Source of the DNA: Todiramphus chloris collaris
Taxonomy: Eukaryota; Chordata; Aves; Coraciiformes; Alcedinidae
Direction of reading: 5' to 3'
Length of the DNA: 64,000 nucleotides
Assembly: GCA_025345505.1 (NCBI GenBank)
Contig: JANVCC010000073.1
Location: forward strand, 7,802,950 to 7,866,949
Under the pieces are notes generated by a model, which searched no databases, was not told the origin of the DNA, and worked only from the letters and a program-made list of their open reading frames with translations. The position numbers and the translations under genes are program-made. Of the stretch, positions 26,601 to 40,265 are shown in pieces (position 1 is the first letter of the stretch; each line of letters begins with the position of its first letter).

Positions 26601-29600
26601 AACCTTTAATGCAGATGGACTCATTGCACAAGGCTGAAAGATGTCCAAAAGAGAAGCATCTTCTACTCAGGAGTGGGGTATGAAGCATAAGCACTTCCAA
26701 AATATGTGAATCACGCCGGCTGGCTGTCACAGCACTTTTCTGACTTTGAGCCTACACAAGCTGAGATCTTTTTTCTTGGTGTCACACCATATTTTGACTC
26801 TTGCCAGTTCTCACTGGGCAGCTACAACTCAGTTCTGAGAGATTTCAAGGAAATTGCAACTATGCTTACAAAGCTTCTTAACCTACACGTCGACTCCCTG
26901 CTGAAGCACACGCAGAGATACATACAAGTGGGGGAAAAAAAAAGGAAGATTATTTTCAACTGTCATGTTACTCAGACTTTCACATCTGTCTTTCATAAAC
27001 TGATTAGATAGCATTATCATCCTGGACCAGAGGGTCTGGGATTTTAAGTTTCCCAATAATGGTCATGGGGAATTGCTTTTATTCGTCTCTTCTCTTTTGT
27101 GATCCACAGGGAAAACGGACACACTAACACTGCTTACCAAATTACTGCACTCCAGAAGTATATCACTGCTACTCGGGAAAGACAGAAGCATTACTATTGA
27201 TTCCTCTATATGAATAAGATAAATATAGCTTATAAAACAGCATATTTACATAAGTTTTGATGACTCATGCAACAGATAGAGAAGTCTTAATGTAGTTCTC
27301 CTACACATTGCCGTGTGCTCAGTGCTTTGTCTGGAGCTATTTCACAAAAGAATGTCTTAACAGACCCAGTGCATTGTTACTGGGCCATTTGCAATGCAAA
27401 TCCATTACAACCCACTAAATGTCAGCATTGCTGAATGCAAAGTGTAGTTTTCAATTTGGTGTTGCAATGCATCTGGCATGTGTGTGTGTAAAATACAGTC
27501 CTGAATTCCCTACATAGCTGAAGCCAGTTCTTGGACCAACTCTTACTTGATAGCATTAATTTAGGCCATTATTCAGCAACTGTAGTGAAACTGGAGCTTT
27601 TGTTTAGGTTTATCCCTGTTCAAAGTGCAGCTTTTCTGTTCCAATAGTTTTCTTTCAGCAAGGGGCAAGATTGTAAATGTTACCCATGTTATGTCTAACA
27701 TGGCTCAACTTCCTTGGTTTGGCATCTTTATGAGGAAGCCTTAATTACAGCATCCAGCTCGAAAGGATCACAACCATCACAGATCTCCCCACCTAAACAA
27801 CGAATCAAAGCCACCCCAAACAAAAGTAGCAGCTTTAGCATGCGTTTATGGGTAGCTGAAGGCTATCAAACCACCAGAACTGCTGCTGAAGTACCTTCTG
27901 GTAGAGCCCAATGAGAACTCACAGTTAATTGAGTGAGATGAAGCCAAGCTGCAGAGCTGGTGCTTGACACAACGGTGGGAGCAGAGCACCCACCTTCCCG
28001 CTTTCCAGGAACAAATTCTGGGTTATGTAAACACAGACACACTTGTGAGAGCCAGCAGCAGCTCACATGCAACCAGTGTCCCCTCCAGAGGAAGTTCTCT
28101 TCTAACGACGATAAAAATCTGGACAGTGGAAATGTTATTTAAAAACCAATTCCTCCAACAAGCCCTTGGTCCAGGGCAGGGCAGGCCAAGCAATCAGTGA
28201 CCAGGTGGACTTTCAGAACACAGTGTGGATGGCATTGGGACAGAAAACCCATGGCCAGATTAACTTGAGACAAATAGGGTTAAACTCCTGAAAAGGGACT
28301 CGGGACATCCAGACTGAAATGCTTGGAAAGGGCCCAGTTTCCAAGAAGCATTCAATGTCTGAAACAAATGGACCTACATAAACCTAGACTCACTCCTGCC
28401 CAAGGTGGTCACTAGGGCCTCTTTGGTTTTATGTGCCACTGATTTTAAATGGTGCCATCTTCCTGTGAGATGAGCTATTTTCAGGGATGTACTGTCAGCT
28501 TTCCAATCCTGGTAATTACATTTACCAACGTTCTTTGATGCCTGCACATTTTCTTGGTTTTATACACTTATTCTGGATTGCAGTAGAGTCCTCAATTACT
28601 GGGAAACTGGATTACTAAATGTAACCTGCAAAGTAAAACTTTTGGATGAGGCTCCTTTAAAGACTTCATCAGAACTGCAAGAACTAGTAAAAAAATTATA
28701 ATATCTACATATCAATGATTTGCAAAGATAACTCAGAAATGTGGGTTTTTTGTACAGCTTCATAGAGAAAGAGATGAATTTTTGTACCGATAGCTGAGCC
28801 AATGGCACCGACACAAAGAAGAATGGCACCTTTTGATGAATTGTACTGTATGCTTTAGAAAAAAGAAAGATAAAAATCTATGGAAAATAATCCTGTCTAC
28901 CTTATTCTTCAAGTTTTAAAAGTACTTTTTAGAGTTGGTCACAACTTGTACACAACATTTAAAAAAATAAAGGAAAATAAATCCACAGCATCATGGAAGA
29001 GAAAAACATCTTGCCTAAAATAGCTCTGTCTTATATTGCTTTGGAGGATTTATTCTCTTATATTTCTCATCAAGTACTTTTACCTCACAGTGTTGCTTGC
29101 CACTGGCCTTCCTGAGGAGACGATGAAGGGATTTTACAGACTACCACTCTGATTCTTAGCTTTAAACACAAGTAATAGTCTCTAAATCAGCTGGACAATG
29201 AAACTTTAACCATCATGGAAAGCAAGTAGCAATCTGAATGCATATGGCCTAAAATGCTTTGAGAAATCCATTTCTGAGGAGTTCTTCAGCACCGTCCATG
29301 GGTTCCTCGGCAAGGCTTCAAGCCCTCATTGGATCAATCTCCCATCTGGTAGGTGGGCTAATTTGGGGGGTGCTTTCTAAGTATAAATGCCTCATTGGAT
29401 CTCTCCATAGGCCTTGTACTAGAGTCATCTAAAGAGTATTTAAAACCCTAGATTGTCCATCAACTGCTAAATAATTGCTAAAGCCATTCAAGAAAACCTC
29501 AACTCAATTGCTGAAGACTTCAGAGAACACACAAAGCAAATGCATAAGCCTCTCAGTAAACATTTTTCTACCTTAAAAAAAAGTCACATGTACTTATAGC

Positions 29601-32600
29601 TACCATTACAATTAGAAACATCTCCAACTTTTGGGAGCCAAAAGGTGATTTCAACAAGTACTTCTTCCTGAAGACAAAAATAAAAGTGCAGTTATGGTAA
29701 CAGAGCTGCGTTTTTCAACAGCTTCTGTATTACAGCTGGTTAAAGCTACCAATGATGTGCTGCTCTGGAGTAAGACACAACAAACTGAAAGTCAGAAGAG
29801 TAATAATGCACCTTCACCTTTGCTACCTTTAGCAGTCAGTAACCAAAACACATTCCAAGGCAAACACCAGAGGAGCCAGGCATGCACGTCCCCAGGGCTC
29901 CGCTCTGTGACCCCATTCCCATGATGCTATCGCTTTATCCTCCTTATAACACTTCAAGAAAGGACATAAACATATCATACATCAAAATGCTCTTGACTTT
30001 TATGAGCAGCCTGATTCAGCAGCCCTCAGGGTACAGTTTCATGACCAGCTCAAGCACATCTTGACCTTGAAGAAGCACTTCTGCCACTCCCAGCCTCCCT
30101 TGTGTGGAAAATCATATTTGCATGGTTGAAAGCTAATTCTGGAAGAAAAGTATTTAAAATTTCAACTAGTTTGCTGCTACTGTGCTGATGCAGTGGAGAT
30201 AGCAGGAAGCAAAAGACAGAACTGCTGCCTTTGGTCTTATCTTAAACCAGCTACTCATGAATTGGTATCCTTGGTCACACAAACCCATCATCTATGATTG
30301 CCATCAAGGAGACTCACATGCTCCCCAGTGTCTGCAGGAAATGGAGGGGACCGCAGCTCAGTAACTCAGAAGCACGTGATTGTTGTTGGTGTCAGTGGGA
30401 TGACAGCCAGGAATTCCACACTGGACCTACAGTCCTCCCACTAAATGATTTTAATAAGGCATTCAATCTATCTCCCATCTCCTTTCCCTAATAACATGTA
30501 AAACCACTTTCCTGTCTTGTTGTCTTAAGCTTTACCTCTAGAAGTCACAGAGGAACCTCTCTGACTGCTGTGGATCTCCTTGTGGGGAGCAACAAAACTG
30601 AAGGCCTCCTGCAGCTTCTCCCAGGCATACCTTGTACAATCCCATCACTTCAAAATGCATATTGTAATTGTCAGCTTTCAAACTCTACGCATGACCTATT
30701 GTCTCAGCTTGACACAGCAACTCCAACCTCATGCAGAGCTTCTCTGCAACCACAGGAAAAACAATAGTATCAGCAAGTGCCCTCTACATGTGGAGAACTG
30801 CACGGATGACAGGGCAATTTAAAGGGAGCAAAGATATTCTTAAACACTATTAAATGCCACTGAGGAACAGTTAAGAGCAGATATAAAGACCTGCAACAAG
30901 GAAACTGTGACAGAGTTCAGCACTGAGTTTTATTGTCCCATAAAGCTCAGCACTGCACCCCATATGCTGCAGTGTCACCTGAAGAAACCGTGTTTACGAT
31001 CTAATATTTATATCTATAAACACTTCTGTAGCTCAAAGGTTGCTAAAGATGAAGAGGCTGACTCAGCAACAGACTTAGTTTAATATTAAGCAGCACCTCA
31101 GTCAACAGGATTTTGTATCTACTCAAATGGACCTGCTATGCATTTTGGCCAAGTGAGGGCCAAAACAGGAATAATTTCTGAAAAAACATATTGTGTCTTG
31201 TGATGCGCAGGTGAAGTCTCACCTGTAAAAAGACTGTGAGAAATCTAGTGTTTTCCTACCACAGAAGCATGAAGGGACAGTCATGCCCAACGTAGCAACT
31301 AGAAAGAATGACCTCGGGCTGAATACCAGCAGGAGGTGGTGCAGGAAGATGCCAGCAGAAGCGGGTGCCCACACCTTCCCCCCTTCACAAACCTATCCTG
31401 CAGTCATCACAGAGCACAGGGGCTGCACTTGCACTGCTGCAGCTGTGGTCCCAGCAAGGTCTCTGGGTGAGAGATTAGCATCTTGCTACGCAGGGAACAG
31501 AAAGAGATAGCCAAGAGCCTCTTTGGGTACCACTTGCCACAGCTCCCAGCCACAAAAGCTTTCCTGAGAGCCCTATACTGTTGACTGGGTCTCACAGCAC
31601 TCCCCTTTTCTATCAAAGGCTCTCTTCCAACCCCTCATGTGTTTTCTGACAAATTCCGTGTTGGTTCTGTTCCTCAGAAGTCCTGTTTTATCATCACTCT
31701 GGAATGAGGGTCTACAAGCCCTGCAGCAGACACACAGATAGAGTTTATTCAGCAAAGCTGGTGACTGTTCTGCTCCTTAGCTTTCTTTGTGCCTCTGGTA
31801 CAACAATTTCCAAGGGACAACTGTGTTCTTCAGAAAAGCAGCCTCCAAATTTGACTTTGGGTAGAGCCCTAAGGTGGATTAGATTGTCATTCTGCCCACC
31901 TCAACCGCATGCTGTAAGCAGCTTACTGGCAATATGACAGATTTAGCAAAAGTGACAGTTGCTTGCTGTCCAATATCATTAGCTAGCCCGGCCACGAGAG
32001 CTCAGACATGGTGTTCCATCTCCTTACAAAATCAGCTTATTAATAAACATCTAGCTTGGCACAATATTTTCCACACAGCCAAAACAGTACTTAGAGCAAG
32101 AGGCTGCCCAATTCACCCACGTGTGAGACTCAGAATCAAATTCTGGCCAAGATGAGGCCAGAAAAGCAAATAGCTTCAATGAACTGGCATGTCACAGGGA
32201 CTGGAATGGCTAAGGATCTGCGCTTACCTTTGTTACTCATCCTTCATTCTCTTTATTACTCTGGTCCTAGAGTCCATGGAGGGAATGGCAATCTAATCAA
32301 AAGACTACTGAAGTCAATGAAAATATGGCAATTTGTTGGTCTGCCTTAGGCTCAGCTCTGCAAGGTCTCAGATGGCATCAGCACTGCCTCCCTTCCCCAA
32401 CCAACAGGGCTCAGCACCTTCCCCAAGGTGCTCTGAGTCAGCAGTTAAGAGCCAGACTGCTCTTCCAGGTAGACAGAGGAGGATGCACACAGAGGAAGAC
32501 TTCTGCTTCCTATGTACATATGTTTGTATTGTAATGTTAAAACCAGATTGGTAGCTATTAGATCTCTGTTAATTCCTGCAACAAAATACTTCAACTAGAA

Positions 32601-33364
32601 AAAAACTTGAGTCAATCAGATTGTAGCAGACAATACCATTCATCCTAAAGCCTCACTTTTCTTTCACAAAGTTTAATTTAAAGAACAGAACCAGTTTCAC
32701 TGCTGATCAGGTGAAGGTTTAAATACAACCCCAGTTAAACCTATGCTTTCACCTTTACAGCCAGGTGGGCAAGACTGGTGCTGAACCCTTCCCTCCCCTG
32801 GTATACAAAGCTGCAGATGTGTGTGGCCACAGGATGTCTCACGTGATGCAGCCCAGGAGAAGCATTTCCCAAAAGTCTTCACACTAATCCCAAGACTGGG
32901 TAATTCTAAAATAATTACAAGTGGAGAAAATGAAATGTTTTTATTTTAACTTATACCTGTGGGGAAAGAACATTCCATTATTTGACAATGAGATCTTTTA
33001 AGACATTCTGGGAAATTTTCAAAGGATACACTGAAGTGGAAAAATGCTTAGTTATTTATTTTAGGGGTTTTATTAGCATGTCAGAAATCATTCTTGTCCT
33101 CTCCCCTGCTCCCCCCAAAATAAAAGCCTTGATTTTCTAAGCTGAGGTACTTCTGACAAACCTGTCTCTGACCCTGCTGCTCAGGTTTGTGTGCTGAGAG
33201 CTTCGCTGGCTGCAGCTTGGAGCTAAAGTCTGGGGGCTTGTCCTGCCCTGAGGGCAGTGGGGTGAACAGGGGCTGGGAAAGGCAGGGAATCATCATCCCA
33301 TCCTGAAGGACTTAAACTGCAAGCAGTTTAAGAGCTGCCAGTCAAACCCAACCCTGCGCCACCT
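20639..33364. other. Intergenic DNA
   Basis: About 12.7 kb. The patch 20780-21330 is GC-richer with scattered CpG and overlapping frames on both strands (up to 159 codons), one of which crosses the short CR1 fragment, so it is not coding. The rest is unique AT-rich sequence in which I see nothing. Confidence 0.6.
21038..21103 (-). mobile_element. CR1 LINE 3' fragment, short
   Basis: 'aatcatagaatcagagagtg' followed by 'gaatggaaaagatctttaaa' is the reverse complement of a CR1 tail and the sequence just before it. Only about 65 bases are recognisable. Confidence 0.7.
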
Positions 33365-34042
33365 TCAAGCTAAATCAAGAAACGCAGTAGGTTTTAAGCC
33401 CGTTTTAACACCTGGAAACATTTCTAAGAGGAGAGTCGTTCTACTGCAAAATGCATCAAATGGCTTTACCTTGGCAAGATGGGTGCTCATGGCTTCAGCA
33501 GCTACCACGAGGTGGCACTTTGCACCGTGACAGGGAGCCCTAGGGACTGGTGAGGTGGGACAGTTGGTGGGGATGTCTCCTATGGATTCAAGGGACCCTC
33601 CCTGATGCTCCTTGTGCCATTCGGGGTCTTCTACAGATTCAAGGGACCCTCCCTGATGCTCCTTGTGCCATTTGGGCTCTCTACTCCCACTAGTCCTGCT
33701 GCTGTACCTGCTGCAGGACAACATCCTCCTGGCCTGAAGATGAGAGCTGTTTGCCATGTGCAGGGCATCATCCAAAAAGCAAAATGAGTAGCATCGGTGG
33801 GAGCAGGAGGAAGGTGGGTGCTGCTCCTGTTGCTGGACCATTGCGTGACTCCTGCCCAGCCCCATGAAGGTCCAGCCCTGCCACCTGTCTGACCCTTGCC
33901 AGCTCTTGCTGGAGTCAGCAGCTACCCTGGACCACATCACAGAGCCCTGTACCAAGGATGTTAACAAAAAGGGTGGAAGAAGAGTAAAATTTATGTACCA
34001 TTCAAAGGCCCACATTACAGGAGGGCAGACAGACAGCAACAT
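33365..34042 (-). other. 225-codon open frame over a 51-bp duplication, function unknown
   Basis: An open frame on the minus strand starting MLLSVCPPVMWAFEWYINFT. A 17-residue segment (EWHKEHQGGSLESVEDP type) occurs twice because the DNA at 33585-33686 is a tandem duplication of 51 bases. There is no recognisable domain. The duplication preserves the frame by its length alone. Probably not a gene. Confidence 0.15.
33585..33686. repeat. 51-bp tandem duplication
   Basis: Two copies of a unit beginning gattcaagggaccctccctg, starting at 33585 and 33636, nearly identical for the first 37 bases and then slightly diverged. Confidence 0.9.
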
Positions 34043-37000
34043 GAAAACTTTCGCCAGCCCACCCAGCTCAGATTCTCCAAATCATTCTCTCTGGTATGTG
34101 ACACCCTTCTACACTGCTTGACCCAAAAAATTCTCAAGGCCTTCTTTTCTACACCTACCCTTGCAGAAATGAGCACGTGCAAACATTTACACTTCCCAGA
34201 TTCAACAGGCAAGGAGATTTAAGACAGCAGCATGAAGAGTACACTATTAAAATGTCAAGGTTTCAACAGGAAACATCCAGATACCTTCCATTATCTGAAA
34301 AGCTCTTCTCTGCACAGTCAGTATCCTTCCATCCTACTACTTTTATCACTGATGCCTACACTTCAGTCTTCACGGTTATTTATAACCTTAGGATTAGTTT
34401 GACACTGAAAGTTTTTTAGGGTGGAGTGTTTGCCCTGTCCATTTTAACGTTCTGCTAAGGTAGTGCTTTGATTTATTCTAGAAACACAATACAAACAGGA
34501 GCCCAGGAACTCTCCTCCACAAGAGTTGCTGAAATGTCAGGCAGGTGATGATATTAAAAAAAAAAATAAAAAAGAATTGCTCTCCTACTGCTTTCTCATG
34601 ACCACTGAGAGATGTGTCCAGACTGATCACCTGAGTGCTGCGAAGAGAAATACAACCACTCACTCCAAGTTCTGGTCCAGCTCATTTCAGAAATGACCAA
34701 GTGCTGGTGCCATCTGATGATTACACCTGTGGATCTCTTCATTTACAGTTCTTTTAACACATCCCTGGCCCTGGCACAACCACCAATAAATGAGCTGAAG
34801 GAGACTTTCCTGCAGATATGAGCAGGGTGAGGCCTGATGTCCAAATATGCAGTAGACGGTTGTCTTCAGCGCATCCAAGAGGCATCAGTGCACTGAACAC
34901 ACATTTTCTAACGCAGCAAGGTTGCTTCAAATATTAATTTTAAAACTTTATAAATGTATAGGAATAAATCTACCCTTCAGAGTTGCTGGCAAAGCTTCCA
35001 AACCTTTTCTCTTGTTTCCTAACCAGAAATGCTTCTGCAATCTTGTGCCTTATCCCCTCTTCTTGGTCAATTTTTGATTTGTTTGCCAGCCTCAGATCAG
35101 CCTTGTCAGAGGTTTCAAGGAGAACCAGGTTCCCACAGTTGGGTGAGAGCAAGCATCTGACCTCAGTCCCATGCCCGAGCAGAAGCAGTCATTGCACACA
35201 GGAGATCTTGCACGTGCTTCGACTGCAGCAGAACTTCACAGGCAGCTTCTGTTTAGAGCCATCCCAACACAAATGAAGGGACAAACCACTCAATCTAAGG
35301 ACTGACAACTGGTGGGGACCATGTGTTGAGAGGTGAAGCAGCTGCCAGCAGACACTGGCACCATCACAGTGCTGTGCTGGTTTCCTGCACCTGCTGGGCT
35401 GGCTCACTCCTTGGGGCACAGAAAAACAAATACCAAAGTGGCTCCACTAGGCATCTCTCCACCTGGTGTTTTAAAGGAAGCAAAGGAAACTACCTGCAGG
35501 TACCTTTGATAGGATGGCTGCCAGCTAACAGATGCAAAGATGCTCAGCATTCCACCCCATGGTGTAACCCAGCACCATGGCTCTGCTCTCTTGGAGGCAG
35601 CGCTGCTCTTGCGGGTGCACCAGGGAGGAAGGGTGCATCAGGGAGGGAGGAGTTCAGTGGCATTCAATTATCTCCACGGGGACTTTCTCAGAATGCATGC
35701 TAGGAAGTCAAAGCAGTCCTAATGACCCTTGTCTACGTGAAAATAACTCTCCTTTAAGCAAGTTACTCTATTGGCAAAGACTGCCTAGCACTGCACTTGC
35801 TGAGGCATCTGGTTGGTAGGTGTTTTAACCAGGCTAAATACCCACCACAGGAAAGTCTCAGGAAAGGTGCTGACACAGTAATACCCAGGCAAGTCAGCGA
35901 CAAACAACCCAAGCAATGGCAGCCTGTTCAGAGCATGGTTCAGAGAGGGGAATGACCATCCAACAGAAGAGTTCAGATAAACGTGGAGCAGCTTTGCCAA
36001 CAGGAGACTCACAGCTGGATTGCAAATCCCAGCTCTGCACCACACTGCACTGTACTGTCATTTCCATTTTTTTATTACCATTTCATAATGGTAATTAAAC
36101 AAAGGCATGTGCACAGAGAGAAATCTCCTTGATACGTAGGGCAAGGCTCACCATCTGCAGGCAGCAACTGGAACTCTGCAGGCTCAGCTATGAGGCTGCA
36201 ACAGTTATAAAGCCACCAACACCCCGGAGATGACATGAAATATGAGGCAGCTATCTGATATTTCTATACCTATGGGCACTTATGGCCTTCTCCCTGTGCT
36301 CAACCGATGCACCCAGTGCTTGGGGGCTTGCAGCAATGGAAGGTTTAACTCCTTGGCTGTCTTTGCAGTGCTGGGGGAACAGTTGCGTTGCTGATGCAGG
36401 CAGGACTAACTTCCCTCTCCCTCCTGAAAAGGGAAAGGAGAGGTTTCTGCCCATCCTCCTGCCCAGCAAGACAGAAATTACCTCAGGGAGACAGTGGAAC
36501 ATACTCTTTGAGGTGTGGTTGTCTCTTAGCATCTATTAAGTTCTCAGCAAGGCTGCCCATCACTTCCAATTACTCTAATGATTTTTATGACTAATGATGA
36601 GCATTTAGCACTCTTTGTTTCCTGGCCACCCCTGTGCTGCTTCTACTCAATTGCACCCTACCCCAGAAGTAAGGAGCCTGGTAGACTGAAGCTGAACTTT
36701 TCAGGCCTGGTGTGACTGAAGCTGTTCTGGTTCACTTTTAAGCCAAGGATCAAACTGGCTCATTAGCTTCCAGTCTGTCCCCAGGCAGCTGTTACTGGGA
36801 TACAGACCTGCTCCATTAAACCTCTTGCACTTTGACACCAGACAACCTGCAGGTCAAACCACATTCTGTTTGTCTCTGGCTGGCATCAGCTGGGAACTGG
36901 CCAGCAAGAGAGAGATCTCTGCTCCTAAATACTAATGGCATTTTCAAATCTGTGATCTGTTTCTGGCACAGGGAAGGAACCCAGTGGGATCCAGAGGAAA

Positions 37001-37777
37001 CCCTAAGCCAGGTTTTAACAGACTCATTACACCATGTGTGTGCTCCCTCCTTGCCCTTCTCCCCTGCTTCTTGGAATACCACAGAAACCCACAGCTGTGG
37101 TCTCAGGAGCATGTTCAGAGGAGTAATAGCATGAGTTACACCTTGCCATCTGATAGTCTAATTACCATTCACCCACTGTCCTCCTTCTAGGCATAACCTA
37201 GAGTGAGTGCAGACCCCAGACAGGCTCATGGTCGTAGGTCTGTTGTGGAGTGATCTTTACTGCACCACACAGACTGTAGTAAGAAAGAGCTCCTGCCTCA
37301 ACCTGCCTGTAATCTTCATGGGTAATGTTTCCTATTGGTTGCACTCACTTATAGTGAGCAACTGATGGTCCCCCTGTGTAAAGATGGTTATATAGTACTT
37401 CTGCAACAAACCAGAAGTGCAATAGTGAGATGCAAAGGAAATGGTCAGCACACATCCGACTGCCCACCAGCCCCTGAGGTTCAGCATAAAAACTGTTTGG
37501 CAACCTGTCCTCATGCAGATCTTACGAGTCTGGTGAGAGACAACGTCTTCGGGTTAAGTCTCCTCTGCTTACACTCGTCCCCTCACACAAAGGCCACATA
37601 ACCAGATGGGGACCAGCCAGACCTATGGGACCACCAGACCCAAGAGCAGTGAGAGAAGGAGAACAATGATGAGACAGGATGTGAGCCCCAGCAGTCTGCT
37701 CTTCCAGATGAATATTGCAAGGAACAAATGCAAAAGCCAAAGTGACAGGAATTGTGGAATCAAGTACTTTTCAGATA

Positions 37778-37808
37778 AAAAAAAAAAAAAAAAAAAGAAG
37801 AAGAAGAG
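37778..37808 (+). repeat. Poly-A run followed by GAA repeats
   Basis: About 20 A then four (GAA)-like units. Could be the tail of an old retroposed sequence, but no body is recognisable on its left. Confidence 0.9.
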
Positions 37809-38989
37809 CTTAAAAATTGAGCACAAGAGATTCACAGTCCCAGGGGAATACGAGCTTGTGTCTAATACCAAGCCATTTCTCTGTTGCACAGTTCATTTTA
37901 GGACAGTGCTCACCCTTGCAATGCCAGTCCCACAGCCTGAGGCTGCTCTGGATTCAGGCACCTGACCATTCAGGAACAGACATTTCCGTTTGTGAATAAT
38001 TCAGATCCCCCTGTTTATTTAGGTTCATTTGGGCTCTGTTTCTCACTGTTTGAATCTTCTGAGTTTACAGCTAAGTGGGCTACGGATTGCACAGCCCCTC
38101 TCCGCAGCCCTTCCATTTCTGTAAGGGAACCATCAGTTTCACCAGTAAATCCCGCATACTTTAAGCATAAACAACACTTACAGAACAAGCATAACCCCCA
38201 TAACATAACCCCTAAGAGCTCTGGCATTCTCTTTGTTGTTCATCTTGCTGCAAACTGAGCTTGCTTTCTGCTCCGAGATGCACATTTGGCGGCAGCTCCA
38301 CGCGAGCGCTGCACGTATGAGTAGCAGTTCTGTGACAGTGGCAGGCACACCCAGACCTATCGCTCCAGCTTAAATCAAAACAGACATGGGTACCCAGCAC
38401 TCACAGTCATCCAGCCTGCACTCACCAGTCAACATCAATATTTGCACTTGGACAAGCAAGTCCCGAGCTGCAAACAGGCACAACTCTGCAAGTGCAAAAA
38501 ACAACAGCGAAGCCCCAGCAAGTTGCATTCTGAGTAGTGCCAACATCATCTTGCGATTGTTAGATGTAATTAAAGAATTTCACTGCCTGAGCACAGCCTT
38601 CTCTCAGAGAGAGTTATTACCATGATGAAGGGAAAGCCACTGGGGCTTAGGCACAGCATATTCTTAATTGTGCTTCAGACGCACTAGAGAAAACCAGAAA
38701 AACAGTACAGACAAGTTAGAGAGCTGCTTCACAAAGCAGCAATATCCTAAAAATGATCTATTTCAAGCAACGTGCTAACCGTGCAGAGTGGCCATGCTTG
38801 CCTAAGGTACCATTGCCTGCAAATCTCAGCCTGTAATTTTGGAGCCTCTTTTCAGCACCACACACACTACCAGACACCTGTGTGCACCCCCTCGACCCGA
38901 GAAACACACTCCTGACTTACCCTTTAGCCAGCCAGCAGCCCCAAACCCTCTGAAAGCTCCTGCAGAAGAGTTGTCAGAGTTTCACCTCA

Positions 38990-39130
38990 TTCCCCAGCGA
39001 GGATGTTATATAACTGGCACCGTTTCCGCAGGCGGCGAGGAAGCACCAGCCGCGCTTCCCCACGCGCATCCCTCGCCTTCCCATCCCACCCGGACGCATC
39101 TCCCGAGGACAGCCACGCCACGGTGAGCGT
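38990..39130 (+). promoter_or_regulatory. Candidate TATA promoter with small CpG cluster and splice donor
   Basis: TATATAA at 39007-39013 is followed by 15 CpG dinucleotides within about 110 bases (39021-39129), in a region otherwise poor in CpG. A start near 39037-39042 would give a non-coding first exon of about 80 bases ending in ACG|GTGAGC at 39122/39123, a good splice donor. I find no acceptor or coding exon that I can link to it. It could be the start of a long non-coding RNA, an alternative first exon of a gene to the right, or an enhancer. Confidence 0.35.
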
Positions 39131-40009
39131 GGGAGGGGCAAGGTGGGCTGCGGGGTACTCGTGAAAAGCAAAGTTAACAGCATCAAAGAAAGGTCAAAAG
39201 GTTCGTGGTGTTTATTAAGAGGCATTGCTACTAGGAAAGGACGTGGTGCCACGGTGTAATGTTCCTTAGCCCGCTGAAAGCAGCTTGGCCTAGATTTTCC
39301 TGTACCGTTTGATGTGACCATTCATGCAAACAAGAGTAAAACTTTCTCTTTGCTTTTAATTAAGAAAGAGAGGGAAAAAGTGACACATACAAAAGATCTT
39401 TTTCTGCTCTCATCTGGGTCTTCTGGGCTACTGTCAGACAGAATATGCAGGAATCAGCCCCATTGATTAAACTATTATTAGCGGCCAACAAACAGATGTG
39501 CTCAGCAAAAGACAGGACAAACCCCATCCCTGTACTTCTGGACTAGATACAGGAAAAACCCCAGTATTTTACAAAGGCTCCTTTGGTATTTTAGCAAAGG
39601 AAAGTGGAAACATTCTTTAGCACACTGGGCAGAAGCACACAGCATTTTAATCTGCAGATATCAAGATAAATAAACATTATTGCCTTCACTCTGTTCCCAC
39701 AGACAAAACCGCAACAGCTTTCGTAAGATAGGGACCAGGTCCTGTATTTAAAATCTCATCCTAAACAAAACATGGCTCGCCACCATTCAGGAGGTGCCAG
39801 TGTCCATGAATCACTGGTGGACACAGTACACAGCTCACAAATGCATAGGGACTGTAGCTTTAGGACAGACATAAAACTCTTACGCAAGCCATAATCCTCT
39901 CAGACTCCTTGTACAGTGATTTTAAGATCTGTGCTGTAGGAGCCTGCTGGCATCCCAGTGGCTTTTAACCAATTTGGAAACAGGGAGACTCCAGTTGCAG
40001 TGCAATCCC

Positions 40010-40265
40010 CCCACCGACACTGGTGTTATCATCGGTACGCGGCTCTGCCTCGCAGGGTTTCGCAGCGCAGAGCACTTCTATACACGAATATTTTGGTCCT
40101 TTGCAAAACTGGCGCTGTTGCTTTCTGCGCTGAGTGAATCACCAGGATTAATCTCCTGCAGAGTTCACCGAGGTTAATGATAATCAAGTTAAATTTACAC
40201 TATATGATCAGAGTTTAATTAGGTACTGTTATACAACTCCTATTAATTACAGTGGTAATATCCTT
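40010..40265. promoter_or_regulatory. Candidate conserved regulatory block
   Basis: The left part (40010-40180) carries about ten CpG, including 'tcggtacgcggctctgcctc'. The right part is AT-rich with TTAATGATAATCAAG, TTTAATTAGG and ATTAATTACAG motifs. It lies 0.9 kb right of the 39.0 kb TATA/CpG cluster, so the two may belong to one regulatory unit. Not tested for conservation. Confidence 0.25.
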
